A stretch of 64,000 bases of DNA from an uncultured Christensenella sp. (GCA_910577435.1 CAJTLV010000003.1:75947-139946), one strand, 5' to 3'. Shown: positions 36,468-45,553, numbered from the stretch's first letter. The notes: generated by a model from the sequence alone, not told the origin. Numbers and translations: made by a program.

Positions 36468-37184
36468 TCAAATTTTGTATGTAGAATAAAACCGCACAGA
36501 GCCGACCGTGCCGCCGTCCGCGCACAGGTCGGCTTTTTCGAGCAGACTTTTGAGCCGTTGCGCCGCACCGCCCGCGCCGTCGTATATCTTTATTTTACCG
36601 CCGTAAAATTCGTCGATGAGCGACGTAAGATATGTATAATGCGAACAGCCGAGCACGACCGCGCGCGCGTCCTTATATGGCTCCAAAATATCTCCGACTA
36701 CCGGTCGAAGCCGCGACGGCTCGCCTATAAGGGATTCTATTACGGCGGCGAGTTTCGGTTGCGGCGACGGGATTATTTTGCCGCCGCATAACCGAATGAG
36801 CGATCCGAACTTTTCCGACCGCGCGGTCGCCGGCGTTACGAGCGCGACCGCATACCCGCAGTCGAGTTCGCCGTAACACGGTTTTACGGCAGGTTCCAGT
36901 CCGACCACCGTTTTATCGGGATAAAGCGAACGTATATCTTCTATCGCCGTTTCGGTAGCCGTGTTGCACGCAACGACTACGGCCTTGCAGTTCATATCGA
37001 AAAGCGTCTCGGCACACGCGCACGCGGCGCGCTTTATATCCGTCGCGGATCTCTCGCCGTAAGGCATATTGGCGCTGTCGGCAAGATATACGAAGTGTTC
37101 GCACGGCATTGCTTCCATACACTTACGAAGCACGCAAAGTCCGCCGACGCCGCTGTCGAACACCCCTATCGGATTATTTGACAT
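36468..37184 (-). CDS. murI: glutamate racemase
   Basis: The 238-residue cofactor-free racemase makes D-glutamate for peptidoglycan. The two catalytic cysteines are in VVVACNTATETA and VVLGCSHYTYL. FDSGVGGLCVLR, YLADSANMPYGERS and GLEPAVKP fit the family. It is somewhat shorter than the common 260-270 residues. The ATG is preceded by GGAAT, a poor ribosome site, and a TATATA sits 6 bases upstream without a convincing -35 box. Confidence 0.94.
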   Translation of the reverse strand: MSNNPIGVFDSGVGGLCVLRKCMEAMPCEHFVYLADSANMPYGERSATDIKRAACACAETLFDMNCKAVVVACNTATETAIEDIRSLYPDKTVVGLEPAVKPCYGELDCGYAVALVTPATARSEKFGSLIRLCGGKIIPSPQPKLAAVIESLIGEPSRLRPVVGDILEPYKDARAVVLGCSHYTYLTSLIDEFYGGKIKIYDGAGGAAQRLKSLLEKADLCADGGTVGSVRFYSTYKI

Positions 37185-37242
37185 ATTCCGTATATATGCA
37201 CCGAAACCGATCCGCGCTTATGAAAATCAAAAAACGATTATA

Positions 37243-38031
37243 TTAAACCGCGCCTGCCCGAACATTCGTTCCGAACGCAATGTTGACGGCGTCGGCTATT
37301 ATCTTAGCACAGTCTTCGACTAGTATGTCGACGTCTTTGGGCGTGACTATCATATCGTGGCAATCGTCGCAGTCGCCGCCGCAAAAATCGCGCGCTATCG
37401 TAGACGAATACACCACGAGCGGAACGCCCACAGACACAACGCGACAGCCGAGCGACTGTCTGTCGAGCCGTCTGCGGTGGTTTTCCACACCGCTGCCCGG
37501 CGTTATGCCGCTGTCCGTCACTTGAAACGCCGATGCTATTCTCCCCGTCGCCGCCGCCGTCAAAGCGTCCACCACTATAATGACGTCGGGGCGCACTCTG
37601 TCCGCCACAGCCGCGATTATATCGAAACTCTCTATACCCGTCACACCCAAAACGTTCGGTGCGAGCGCGCATAAAAAACGATCCTCGTCGTACTGACGGG
37701 TAACGTTGAGCCGTTTGAAAACCCTGTCGCCGAGCGCGTCGGCAGTCAGATCGGGATTGCCCAATCCCACGCAAAGAACTTTATTACAGCCGTTGCAATA
37801 TTCGGAAATGCAGTCCGACAACGCTTTCGATACGCGCCCGTACTCTTCGCGCCGACCGGAGATCACGGCGGACGTTTCGAGCGTGGAATACCTGCCGCAC
37901 GGCTTTCCGATCTTATCGGACAGCTTTTTATCGACGGAAACGTCATAGTATCGCACCACTCCGTCGTCGCTTCGGTGCTTGGATTTAATAAACTCGACCG
38001 CCATATCGGTCGACGCCAGCCGTTTTTTCAT
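37243..38031 (-). CDS. gpr: germination protease (GPR)
   Basis: The 262-residue protein matches GPR, the A25 aspartic-type protease that degrades small acid-soluble proteins when spores germinate. Conserved blocks are STDMAVE at the N-terminus, RYSTLET, VGLGNPDLTADALGDRV, LNVTRQ, APNVLGVTGIESFDI, VDALTAAATGRIASAFQVTDSGITPGSGVENHRR, VVSVGVPLVVYSS and IVTPKDVDILV. It is shorter than the 370-residue Bacillus form, mostly in the C-terminal half. The start at 38031 is chosen by alignment; a GTG 12 codons earlier is possible. No Shine-Dalgarno sequence is visible. It is direct evidence that the organism can form spores. Confidence 0.92.
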   Translation of the reverse strand: MKKRLASTDMAVEFIKSKHRSDDGVVRYYDVSVDKKLSDKIGKPCGRYSTLETSAVISGRREEYGRVSKALSDCISEYCNGCNKVLCVGLGNPDLTADALGDRVFKRLNVTRQYDEDRFLCALAPNVLGVTGIESFDIIAAVADRVRPDVIIVVDALTAAATGRIASAFQVTDSGITPGSGVENHRRRLDRQSLGCRVVSVGVPLVVYSSTIARDFCGGDCDDCHDMIVTPKDVDILVEDCAKIIADAVNIAFGTNVRAGAV

Positions 38032-38083
38032 AAAATTATTGTTTGTAAAACAAAAAATTTTAGTCACAACAGCTGTTTATTAG

Positions 38084-38112
38084 TTGCAAAACGAATTTCG
38101 ATATGTTATAAT
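38084..38112 (+). promoter_or_regulatory. sigma-A promoter of rpsT
   Basis: TTGCAA at 38084-38089, a 17-base spacer and TATAAT at 38107-38112, with a leader of about 31 bases containing AAAGGAG. Confidence 0.75.
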
Positions 38113-38149
38113 TATACGGTTGATAAAAAAGCAAAGGAGTTCACTTACC

Positions 38150-38674
38150 GTGCCCAACATTAAATCCGCAAAAAAACGCGTACTTATAACAAAGAAGAAA
38201 AACGCTCGCAATCGCAGCGACCGTTCCAAGATGAACAACGCTATCAAAGCGTTTAACAAGGCGATCGATACAGCCAATATCGAGGAAGCGGAACGCTTGC
38301 TCCCGCTCACTATGTCCATCATAGACAAGAGCGTCACTGCGGGCATTATCCACAAGAACGCCGCCGCAAACAAAAAGTCGGCTATTTCCAAGCGTCTCAG
38401 CGACATAAAGAGCGGCAAGGTCACCGTAGTAGTCAAAAAGGACAACAAGACGATCGCGGCGGAAAAAGCCCGTGCGGCAAAAGAAGCGCGCGAAGCGGCG
38501 CGTGCCGAGTTCCGTGCCAAACAACTCGAAAAAGAAGCGGAAAAGGCGCAAACCAAGAAGAAAAAGACCGAGAAGGTAAAAGAGACCGTCGAAGAAAAAC
38601 CCAAGAAAGAAAAGGCTCCGCGCAAGACCAAAAAAGCGGAAGCGACGGAAGAACCCAAAACCGACGCGGAATAA
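38150..38674 (+). CDS. rpsT: ribosomal protein S20 with long charged C-terminal extension
   Basis: A GTG start 10 bases after AAAGGAG gives a 174-residue protein. Residues 1-88 are an ordinary S20: MPNIKSAKKRVLITKKKNARNRS at the N-terminus, KAFNKAIDT, VTAGIIHKNAAANKKSAISKRL. S20 binds 16S rRNA in the 30S body and normally ends there. Here about 85 further residues follow, almost entirely Ala, Lys, Glu and Arg (for example EKARAAKEAREAARAEFRAK, then a KKKTEKVKETVEEKPKKEK type tail), predicted helical then disordered. A GTG start is common for this self-regulated gene. The core function is certain; the tail's role is unknown. Confidence 0.93.
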   Translation: MPNIKSAKKRVLITKKKNARNRSDRSKMNNAIKAFNKAIDTANIEEAERLLPLTMSIIDKSVTAGIIHKNAAANKKSAISKRLSDIKSGKVTVVVKKDNKTIAAEKARAAKEAREAARAEFRAKQLEKEAEKAQTKKKKTEKVKETVEEKPKKEKAPRKTKKAEATEEPKTDAE

Positions 38675-38691
38675 TACACGTGACTTACCTA

Positions 38692-38717
38692 CCCGACGCA
38701 AACGCGTCGGGTTTTTT
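38692..38717 (+). terminator. intrinsic terminator of rpsT
   Basis: An 8-bp GC-rich stem, CCCGACGC paired with GCGTCGGG, a 4-base loop and a run of six T. Confidence 0.9.
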
Positions 38718-38834
38718 ATCGAATGCCGACCGCGCAAAGCATACGTCACGCCGTACAAATCAGATCTGTACGCTAATATCCATTATGCGCGGAACTACGC
38801 AAACCGCTCGCTCCCCTGTTTATAATTGCGCATT

Positions 38835-38860
38835 AAAAAAACGCCTTTCGGCGTTTTTTT
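38835..38860. terminator. bidirectional terminator overlapping a stop codon
   Basis: A stem of ACGCC/GGCGT extended by A and T runs, AAAAAAACGCC paired with GGCGTTTTTTT. Read on the minus strand it ends the operon of lgt, pncB and the coiled-coil gene, whose TAA stop lies inside the outer stem. Confidence 0.8.
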
Positions 38861-39608
38861 AATCTTCCTCCATAATGATACCGAGTTCGCGCATAATATC
38901 TTTCAGATCCTCTTTTGGATGCAATGCCTCCGCAAACGAGAAACCCGCAGGCGAACGGTCGGTATAGTCGGCTTCTCCGCCGGACAGCGTCGCAGTAACG
39001 TCGTCTCCCGCGCTTTCTTCGTCCGCCTCGACCGCACCGAACAGCTCGTTCAATTGTTCTTCCGCCTCGACGCCGCTATTTTCGAAATTCGACTGCGACG
39101 GCGGGTCTATATCCGGATCTTCACGCGCTACGGTCTTCGCAGATTCGAAATCAGGCTCAGTTTCCGCATCGACGGATTGCCTAAGTCTGTCGCGCTCGGA
39201 CTCGTACTGAGCGTCTATATCACCAGTTCTGTCGAGAACTTCGGCGATGCGCTCGTTTACGCGGCTTGCCGCAACAAGTTCGTCGCTCAAAGGATAACGC
39301 TCTATAATTTTATTAAAATATCCGACCCATTTATTATGGAAACTTTTTAACTGTGCTATTTCCTGATTGTACTTGATGAGCGATACTCGTTCGATATCGT
39401 CCGCCTTGCGCACAGCCGCAGTAATGGCTTTATATATCAACTCTTTCTGGCTCTCGTACTTGGTTATCTTTTTCTCGGCTTCGGCAAGTTCCGCTCTGAG
39501 ACTTTCTATCCTTTCGCGTTGGCGAATAAGAGTGCTTTCGCACTCGCGCTTGACCGCCTCCGAAAATCTGTCGAGGTCGGCTTTGGTGTACTTCTTTTTC
39601 ACGTCCAT
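38859..39608 (-). CDS. coiled-coil protein of unknown function
   Basis: I do not recognise a family. The 249-residue protein has a long predicted coiled coil at about 1-80 (heptad-rich, LIRQRERIESLRAELAEAEKKITKYESQKELI), a helical middle with SFHNKWVGYFNKIIERYPL, then an acidic, low-complexity C-terminal half and a closing helix DLKDIMRELGIIMEED. There is no signal peptide or membrane helix. The N-terminal pattern is reminiscent of DivIVA/GpsB-type scaffold proteins but no diagnostic motif is present. It follows pncB by 49 bases in the same direction and is probably the last gene of the lgt operon. GGAG lies 10 bases before the ATG. Confidence 0.6.
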   Translation of the reverse strand: MDVKKKYTKADLDRFSEAVKRECESTLIRQRERIESLRAELAEAEKKITKYESQKELIYKAITAAVRKADDIERVSLIKYNQEIAQLKSFHNKWVGYFNKIIERYPLSDELVAASRVNERIAEVLDRTGDIDAQYESERDRLRQSVDAETEPDFESAKTVAREDPDIDPPSQSNFENSGVEAEEQLNELFGAVEADEESAGDDVTATLSGGEADYTDRSPAGFSFAEALHPKEDLKDIMRELGIIMEED

Positions 39609-39657
39609 TACTCGGTCACTCCGAAATCATTCTCGGCTTACGTATGCTGTCGTTCGT

Positions 39658-41079
39658 CTATGAACGCTTATGACTTTTCAATATACTGTGTTTAAGCCGG
39701 TACAACCCGTCGGACAGGTTGACTTTATATATCTGCGGATTATCGATACGCTTGTATTCGTCCCAGAACTTGGCCTTTTCGCTGTTTGCGAACTCGACTA
39801 TCTCCGAAAGCGAAGGCCGCTTGTAAATAATCTTTCCGTTTTCGAATATTTTATATACCATACGCCGCAAATCGTAATCTTCGAGCGTCGTCGTTTTCCA
39901 TCGCTCTGTCTCGTGCGTAAGAGTGAGCGGTTTTTCAAGCTTTTCACCGTCCATCGCGATCAAATCGGCGACAGCCATTCCGTTAGACTTGTCGTACAAG
40001 CGATAAAGTGTTTTGAAACCGGGATTCGTCACCTTGACGATAGAATCTGAAATTTTCATTCTCGGTTGCATCGTATTGCCGCGTTCGATCGCGGACAGCT
40101 TGTACACGCCGCCGAGCGACGGAGTATCCTCACTCGTGATCAGCTTTGTACCGACGCCGTACACGTCGATCTTTGCGCCCTGACTGCCCAAAGATTCCAA
40201 AAGGTACTCGTCAATGTCGCCCGACGCCATAACCACTGCGTCGGTAAATCCCGCTTCGTCCAGCATTCTGCGCGCGAGCTTGCTCAGATATGCGAGATCG
40301 CCGCTGTCCAACCGTATTCCGATCGGCTTGTGACCTTTCGCTTTCAACTCGTCGAATACGGTAACGGCGTTCTTTATCCCCTGCACCGTATCGTATGTAT
40401 CGACGAGCAAAAGGCAGCTGTCGGGATATACTTCGGCGAAAGCGCGGAACGCCTCAAGCTCGCTGTCAAAGCTCATTACCCAGCTATGCGAATGCGTGCC
40501 CTTGACGGGAATATTGAACATCTGCCCCGTAAGAACATTGCTCGTGCCGTTGCATCCGCCGATTATTGCCGCACGCGCGCCGTAAATGCCCGCGTCCGGG
40601 CCTTGCGCGCGACGCAGTCCGAACTCCACTACGCTCTTACCCTTAGCTGCCTGAACTATTCGCGCGGACTTGGTTGCGATAAGCGTTTGATGGCTCACTA
40701 TATTGAGAAGCGCCGTCTCCACGAGTTGCGCTTCTATTATCGGCGCGCGAACCGTCATTATCGGCTCTTGCGGATAGACTATATCGCCCTCGCGCACCGA
40801 ATACAGATCTCCCGTAAACCGAAAGTCTTTCAGGTAATCGAGAAAATCGTGGTGGAATATTTCGAGCGAACGCAAGTATTCTATATCGTCGCTCGAAAAA
40901 TGCAGGTTTTCGATGTATTCGATAGCTTGATCGAGACCGGCGAAAACCGCGTAATTCATCGTATCCTTTTGACGAAAAAACACGTCGAACACGCTGATTT
41001 CTTTTGCTTTGCCTTTAAGAAAATAACCGTTCATCATCGTCAGCTGATAAAGATCGGTCATCATCGTCAAATTACGCAT
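39658..41079 (-). CDS. pncB: nicotinate phosphoribosyltransferase
   Basis: The 473-residue enzyme joins nicotinate and PRPP in the NAD salvage pathway. Family marks are MTDLYQLTMMNGYF at the start, FDVFFRQ, VEFGLRRAQGPDAGIYGARAAIIGGCNGTSN with the substrate Arg and His neighbours, GTHSHSWVMSF, LLVDTYDT, GIRLDSGDLAYLSK and VYGVGTKLIT. It belongs to the longer Firmicute-type group. AGGAG precedes the ATG, which overlaps the upstream membrane-protein gene by 8 bases. Confidence 0.95.
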   Translation of the reverse strand: MRNLTMMTDLYQLTMMNGYFLKGKAKEISVFDVFFRQKDTMNYAVFAGLDQAIEYIENLHFSSDDIEYLRSLEIFHHDFLDYLKDFRFTGDLYSVREGDIVYPQEPIMTVRAPIIEAQLVETALLNIVSHQTLIATKSARIVQAAKGKSVVEFGLRRAQGPDAGIYGARAAIIGGCNGTSNVLTGQMFNIPVKGTHSHSWVMSFDSELEAFRAFAEVYPDSCLLLVDTYDTVQGIKNAVTVFDELKAKGHKPIGIRLDSGDLAYLSKLARRMLDEAGFTDAVVMASGDIDEYLLESLGSQGAKIDVYGVGTKLITSEDTPSLGGVYKLSAIERGNTMQPRMKISDSIVKVTNPGFKTLYRLYDKSNGMAVADLIAMDGEKLEKPLTLTHETERWKTTTLEDYDLRRMVYKIFENGKIIYKRPSLSEIVEFANSEKAKFWDEYKRIDNPQIYKVNLSDGLYRLKHSILKSHKRS

Positions 41080-41620
41080 CGCCTTTCTCCTTTTTGACGT
41101 AACTCTCTATTGCGTATGCGATAATGCACACTCCCAAAAACGCGGCGATTACGCCGCCGGTCAAACCCCAGCCGCACAATCCCGATGAATTGAGGGAAAA
41201 ACACGCCGAAAGTCCGCCGAAAAATATCATAGCCTTGATCTGCGGGAACTTAGCTTCCGCATACCAAATCGAAAACAAACAACCGACTCCCGGCGCGGCA
41301 ATATATATCGGATAAAGATTGCCGTAACCGGCGACTGTCACGGATACAAAAAGCGAAGTCGCTCCGCACGCGAGTATAACTCCCGCTATCCACATCGAAA
41401 GCGAATTTTTTCCTATCAGCGCGCTGAACAATATCGCCCCGCCGAATGCAAAAAGCACCGTCGGAGCGGCGATGTCGGATACCGACGCTTTTATAACGCC
41501 GGTTCCCGCCAGTATCAATATCACGCCCGCCGTAACGAGCATCACGCCCATAACGATATTACAGGCGTACTTCTGCTTTTTTCCGAGCGGCAAAACCTCA
41601 GTCATCCCATTCGTCGGCAT
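41072..41620 (-). CDS. six-helix membrane protein of unknown function
   Basis: A hydrophobic protein of about 182 residues with roughly six membrane helices separated by very short loops (for example GVMLVTAGVILILAGTGVI and TVLFAFGGAILFSALIG) and a basic tail YVKKEKGDA. No family is recognised. Two starts are possible: the ATG at 41620, 6 bases after GAGGAA, or the ATG at 41605, which overlaps the lgt stop in ATGACTGA. Both overlap the end of lgt and the stop overlaps pncB, so it is translated within the lgt-pncB operon. Confidence 0.6.
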   Translation of the reverse strand: MPTNGMTEVLPLGKKQKYACNIVMGVMLVTAGVILILAGTGVIKASVSDIAAPTVLFAFGGAILFSALIGKNSLSMWIAGVILACGATSLFVSVTVAGYGNLYPIYIAAPGVGCLFSIWYAEAKFPQIKAMIFFGGLSACFSLNSSGLCGWGLTGGVIAAFLGVCIIAYAIESYVKKEKGDA

Positions 41621-42740
41621 AATCTTCCTCGACAACAATTTTATTCGAATCGGACGTATTGTTTTCCGGCATTGTCGCATTCGCATTTTGTGCTGCGGCA
41701 CCGCCCGACGCGCTTATCTCGGACGAACGCTCTTCGTCCGCAACGTCGCCGTCGACTGCGGCGCGGATAGCGACGCCGTTACTGTCCACTATTATACCGT
41801 CGCCGTCGACAGTCGTTTTCTTTTTCTTACTGCCGTAAATATCGGGCATCGGGTGTGCGAGCTTTGTCTTTTCATAACCGAAGTATCCGTCGCTGAGTTT
41901 CGCCTGATCGACGAATATAAACACCTTTTTGCCCGCACGCTTGGCGCGAATTATATGCTGAACGATAAACGCAACGCCGAAAATTATCAGTAATATACTT
42001 AATAACTGACTGACTCGCACACCGCCTACATCGGGCAATCCGTTTACTCCGTGCGAAACGGGAGGAATGAGCCACAACGCGTCGGAGCGCAGTCCTTCTA
42101 TCCAGCTTCTGCCTATACCGTAATATATGCAATATGTCGCGAAAACGAACCCGTCGAAGCTCTTGCGTTTGCCTATAAACAGGAATAACAACAAGGCAAA
42201 CCCGATGATGTTCCACATAGATTCATAAAAGAAAGTCGCGTAATGCCACTGTCCGTCGCTTTCTATAAACACAGCGAAAGGAAACCACTGTTGCGAAGGA
42301 TCGTCGATGCGGTAACCGTATGCTTCGGCGTTGGCAAAGTTGCCCCATCTGCCTATCGCCTGACCGAGTATTATGAACGTAAATCCGAGATCGAGAATTT
42401 GAATAAACGATATACGCTTATCGACGGGGTTCTTTTTGCGGTTTTTCCAAAGCGTAAGCAGGACCGCGCCGAGCGTAGCGCCTATAAGTCCGCCGTATAT
42501 CGCAAGCCCCTGCAACCCGTGATCGTCGAATCCGATAAACTTGGTAAATGTCCAATGTCCGCCGTCTATAATATCGAACACGACGTAATATATGCGGGCG
42601 AAAACAATCGCGAGTGGCAGACAGAATATGATTATATCGATCACGACGTCGCCCTCTATGCCCCGACGCTTGGCGGTAAAATACGCGCCTATAACGCATA
42701 CGACTATTCCGCAGGCTATAATAAATCCGTACCAGTTCAT
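41598..42740 (-). CDS. lgt: prolipoprotein diacylglyceryl transferase with C-terminal extension
   Basis: The integral membrane enzyme moves diacylglycerol from phosphatidylglycerol to the lipobox cysteine of prolipoproteins. Residues 1-275 contain the usual seven helices with LAIYGGLIGATLGAVLL, the signature GQAIGRWGNFANAEAYG, FYESMWNIIGF and YYGIGRSWIEGLRSD. The last 105 residues form a hydrophilic cytoplasmic tail rich in Asp, Ala and Asn that is absent from standard Lgt of about 270-290 residues. Its many likely clients include the lipoproteins encoded at 4, 9, 13, 26, 44 and 49-51 kb. There is no ribosome site before the ATG; a consensus promoter ends 6 bases upstream. Confidence 0.95.
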   Translation of the reverse strand: MNWYGFIIACGIVVCVIGAYFTAKRRGIEGDVVIDIIIFCLPLAIVFARIYYVVFDIIDGGHWTFTKFIGFDDHGLQGLAIYGGLIGATLGAVLLTLWKNRKKNPVDKRISFIQILDLGFTFIILGQAIGRWGNFANAEAYGYRIDDPSQQWFPFAVFIESDGQWHYATFFYESMWNIIGFALLLFLFIGKRKSFDGFVFATYCIYYGIGRSWIEGLRSDALWLIPPVSHGVNGLPDVGGVRVSQLLSILLIIFGVAFIVQHIIRAKRAGKKVFIFVDQAKLSDGYFGYEKTKLAHPMPDIYGSKKKKTTVDGDGIIVDSNGVAIRAAVDGDVADEERSSEISASGGAAAQNANATMPENNTSDSNKIVVEEDYADEWDD

Positions 42741-42746
42741 AGTTCG

Positions 42747-42775
42747 ATTATATTACTAACCGCGCCCTTTGTCAA
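42747..42775 (-). promoter_or_regulatory. consensus sigma-A promoter giving a leaderless lgt mRNA
   Basis: A perfect TTGACA at 42775-42770, a 17-base spacer and a perfect TATAAT at 42752-42747. Only six bases (CGAACT) separate the -10 box from the lgt ATG, so the start point should fall on the start codon. Confidence 0.85.
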
Positions 42776-42820
42776 GCGTTAAGCATAAAACGACGAATTT
42801 ATCGAATAATATCGAGCATA

Positions 42821-44098
42821 CTACGGAGCTATCATAAAGATAAGCGGCGACGGTTTGTACTTATTTACGCGTATTTTGATCCTCTTGATCAGTTCGTCGC
42901 CTTTATAGTAATTTAGGTACGTCACGCTCTCGTAACCGGATTTTCCGGGTGCTACAAGCATTCTGTCGCCGCTTTGCGCGGTGCTTTTGTCGAAGTATCT
43001 ATAAGTGACGTCGACCTGTTCCGTCTCTTCCGGTTCGATCTCGGACAGTATCTCCGATTCGGGCACTATGGTATAATCATTCGGCTCGCCGTATACGCGC
43101 ACCGTTGTCCTACCACCGCCGCTTGTTACCGAGAAAAAAACATCGTGAGCCGTCGTATTTTCTATAACCAGATCGCTGACGGAACTTATCATAGCGTCGA
43201 GACCGGGCGGACAGTAATGCGGGCATATGGAATGCGCATACGCCGACGCGGAAAGCCCCGCCATAAGCGCCGCGTTATACACCGCAGTCGAAGCCTGACA
43301 CGCGCCGCCGCCCACGCCGTCCACGTAACTGCCGTCTATGATTATCTTGGCTGTCTTGAAGCCGTTTTCCTCAGTTCTCGCCCCGACGACGTCGTTGAAC
43401 GACAACTTTTCGCCGGATTTTACAACGATACCGTCCAGCTTACTCGCGGCAAGCGCCACGTTATGCGCCCGCGCCGCAGTAGAGGTGCGGTACTCGGTAG
43501 TATATTCGCCGCGAAGCACCAGATTTTGTTTCAGTTCTTCCGCAGTAACGGCGGGTTTCGCCACGACTGTCGCCGCCTTTACCGACCCGCCGCCGAATCT
43601 GAAACAGTAATATATTCCGCCGTACAGCCGTTCCTCGTCCAGTTTTTTCCCCGACTTTTCGGGAGTGACCGAGAACTTTCCGCCGGAATACACAACCTGC
43701 GCGTCGACTGCGGGAACGTTCACTTCCTCCGCAACTTTTTCCACTGTCCTGCATAAAAGCGGAAAACACACGCCGAGCGCATTTTTATAATCGGCTCCGT
43801 TTTGCAAATACTTATCCACAAGTTCGAGTTTTTCGCCCAGCGGAGCGTTGATCTTACGTGTCTCTATTTCTGCAGCTACGGTAAAATCGGACGGTATTAT
43901 CGGACCGTCCGTATAAGTAATTGTTTTGCTCCCCGCAATTATGTCTACCGTCGCACGTCGCGCGTCGGTGCGCTCCGACTGCACGGTAATGCCGCCGCAA
44001 ACCTCTTCACTGTATTCCGCGCACGCGACGCCGCGTTCGGCACACCCCGCAGTCAACGCGGCGGCGACTGCCGCCATCATTAAAATCGCATACTTCAT
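42821..44098 (-). CDS. VanW family lipoprotein
   Basis: The 425-residue protein has a signal peptide with lipobox ALTAGC, then an N-terminal peptidoglycan-binding-like region (DFTVAAEIETRKINAPLGEKLELVDKYLQ and EVNVPAVDAQVVYSGGKFSVTPEKSGKKLD). The VanW domain follows at about 210-340: LSFNDVVGARTEENGFKTAKIIIDG, VDGVGGGACQASTAVYNAALMAGL and HSICPHYCPPGLDAMI. The final 60 residues resemble a G5-type domain. VanW proteins occur beside vancomycin-resistance genes and also in many spore formers; their biochemical role is unknown. A CATACTA element upstream could be a sporulation promoter. No ribosome site is seen before the ATG chosen, which is set by the signal peptide. Confidence 0.85.
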   Translation of the reverse strand: MKYAILMMAAVAAALTAGCAERGVACAEYSEEVCGGITVQSERTDARRATVDIIAGSKTITYTDGPIIPSDFTVAAEIETRKINAPLGEKLELVDKYLQNGADYKNALGVCFPLLCRTVEKVAEEVNVPAVDAQVVYSGGKFSVTPEKSGKKLDEERLYGGIYYCFRFGGGSVKAATVVAKPAVTAEELKQNLVLRGEYTTEYRTSTAARAHNVALAASKLDGIVVKSGEKLSFNDVVGARTEENGFKTAKIIIDGSYVDGVGGGACQASTAVYNAALMAGLSASAYAHSICPHYCPPGLDAMISSVSDLVIENTTAHDVFFSVTSGGGRTTVRVYGEPNDYTIVPESEILSEIEPEETEQVDVTYRYFDKSTAQSGDRMLVAPGKSGYESVTYLNYYKGDELIKRIKIRVNKYKPSPLIFMIAP

Positions 44099-44206
44099 TT
44101 CGGTATGTAGTATGTCGAAATAACGCGAAAAAATACGGCAAGCGCACACGGTAATGCGCAAGCCGTACAGAAATGTATGCCCGATCTGATCGTTGTCGCC
44201 CGCCGG

Positions 44207-45553
44207 TTATGCCCCGACCGTCTTTGGCAGACGCTCCGCCATCTTCGCCAATCTCTCCGAATTATTGTACTTCGGATCTATAACGCACTCCCGCCACAGC
44301 GTTTCCAAAGCGGCGGAAATTGCCTCGCCCTCGAATCCCATATCGGCTAGATCCTTGCCAGTTATGCGAAGCTGTCGCTTTAATATCGGCGTACCCTCGT
44401 CTATCATTTTGTCTCGCACGAGTTCGAACCTGTGCGGTTGAGAAATTTCTTGTTCCGCAACCATACCGGTAGCCTGTCTGTCTGCGCGGATGAGCGCAAC
44501 GAGTTTATCTATAATATTGTAGTTGCGTGCTACGAACACACGCACTTTCGCCTCGCGCGCGTCGCCGCGCATATCGTACATATGCAGTCCGCACAGTTTA
44601 CACACCTGCTCTATAACGTCTTTGGGGTAACGCAGACGGTTGAGAATGACGCGAGCCATTATCTCCGAGCTTTTCTCGTGACCGTGAAAATTGCCGAACT
44701 GCTTATGACAGTAACCCTTGCCCACATCGTGAAGCAGTGCCGCAAGGCGAAGATTGGGTATAGGCGGCGCAAACCTAACGCATTGGAACGAATGTTCCAA
44801 AACGTCATACTTGTGAAATCTTTCGGGTTGTGCTATCCCGTCGCAATCGGCAAGTTCGGGAATAAGATTACGCCACAAGTCGAGTTGTTTGAGCAGTCTC
44901 AAACCGCGATACTCGGCGTTGGCTATGCCGTTTACCGTATCGGCATACAGTATCTTATCGAGTTCCACACGCTTGCGCTCGGACGTTATGTCGACAAGCT
45001 GACCGCTCATTGCGCGCGCCGCCGCCGCCGTCTCGCCCTCTATCTTGAATCCGAGTTCCGCCGCCAGCCTCACAAGCCGCAAAAGGCGCAGTCCGTCCGA
45101 TTCGAAAACGTGCTTATTGCACCCGCGCAAAATCTTAGCCTGCGCGTCGCGAACACCGTTGAGCGGATCTATTATCTCGTCGCGTTTGACGTCGTAGTAT
45201 ATCGCGTTGCAACAAAAATCGCGGCGTTGCGCGTCCGCTTCGAGACTGTCGGTAAAAAACACCTGCGACGGCGTGTGTTCGCCGCCGGGATTATAAACTT
45301 CGGTACGGAACGGCGTATATTCGTAAGCGACTCCGTCGTGAATGAGCTGAGCCGTACCCATTCTGTGATTGACCGTCGTCACCGTCGTATGCGGCGGAAG
45401 TTTCAGTGCCTGCGCCGGTATAGGCCCGGCAATATCGATGTCTGTATGCGTATATCCGCATAGGGAGTTACGCACATAGCCCCCGACTACATACACTTTG
45501 TCGCCCAACCCGCTTATAAATTCGGCGCACTTATCTTCTATATGTATTTTCAT
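44207..45553 (-). CDS. cca: CCA tRNA nucleotidyltransferase (HD-containing)
   Basis: The 448-residue enzyme adds or repairs the 3' CCA of tRNAs. The nucleotidyltransferase core has VYVVGGYVRNSLCGYTHTDIDIAG with catalytic DxD, the RRDFCCNAIYYD motif and GLRLLRLVRLAAELGF. An HD domain (LRLAALLHDVGKGYCH) follows at about 260-340. The two tRNAs in this window already encode CCA, so repair may be its main work for them. The start at 45553 lies 6 bases after a -10 box and has no Shine-Dalgarno sequence; longer readings would pass through the promoter. Confidence 0.93.
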   Translation of the reverse strand: MKIHIEDKCAEFISGLGDKVYVVGGYVRNSLCGYTHTDIDIAGPIPAQALKLPPHTTVTTVNHRMGTAQLIHDGVAYEYTPFRTEVYNPGGEHTPSQVFFTDSLEADAQRRDFCCNAIYYDVKRDEIIDPLNGVRDAQAKILRGCNKHVFESDGLRLLRLVRLAAELGFKIEGETAAAARAMSGQLVDITSERKRVELDKILYADTVNGIANAEYRGLRLLKQLDLWRNLIPELADCDGIAQPERFHKYDVLEHSFQCVRFAPPIPNLRLAALLHDVGKGYCHKQFGNFHGHEKSSEIMARVILNRLRYPKDVIEQVCKLCGLHMYDMRGDAREAKVRVFVARNYNIIDKLVALIRADRQATGMVAEQEISQPHRFELVRDKMIDEGTPILKRQLRITGKDLADMGFEGEAISAALETLWRECVIDPKYNNSERLAKMAERLPKTVGA

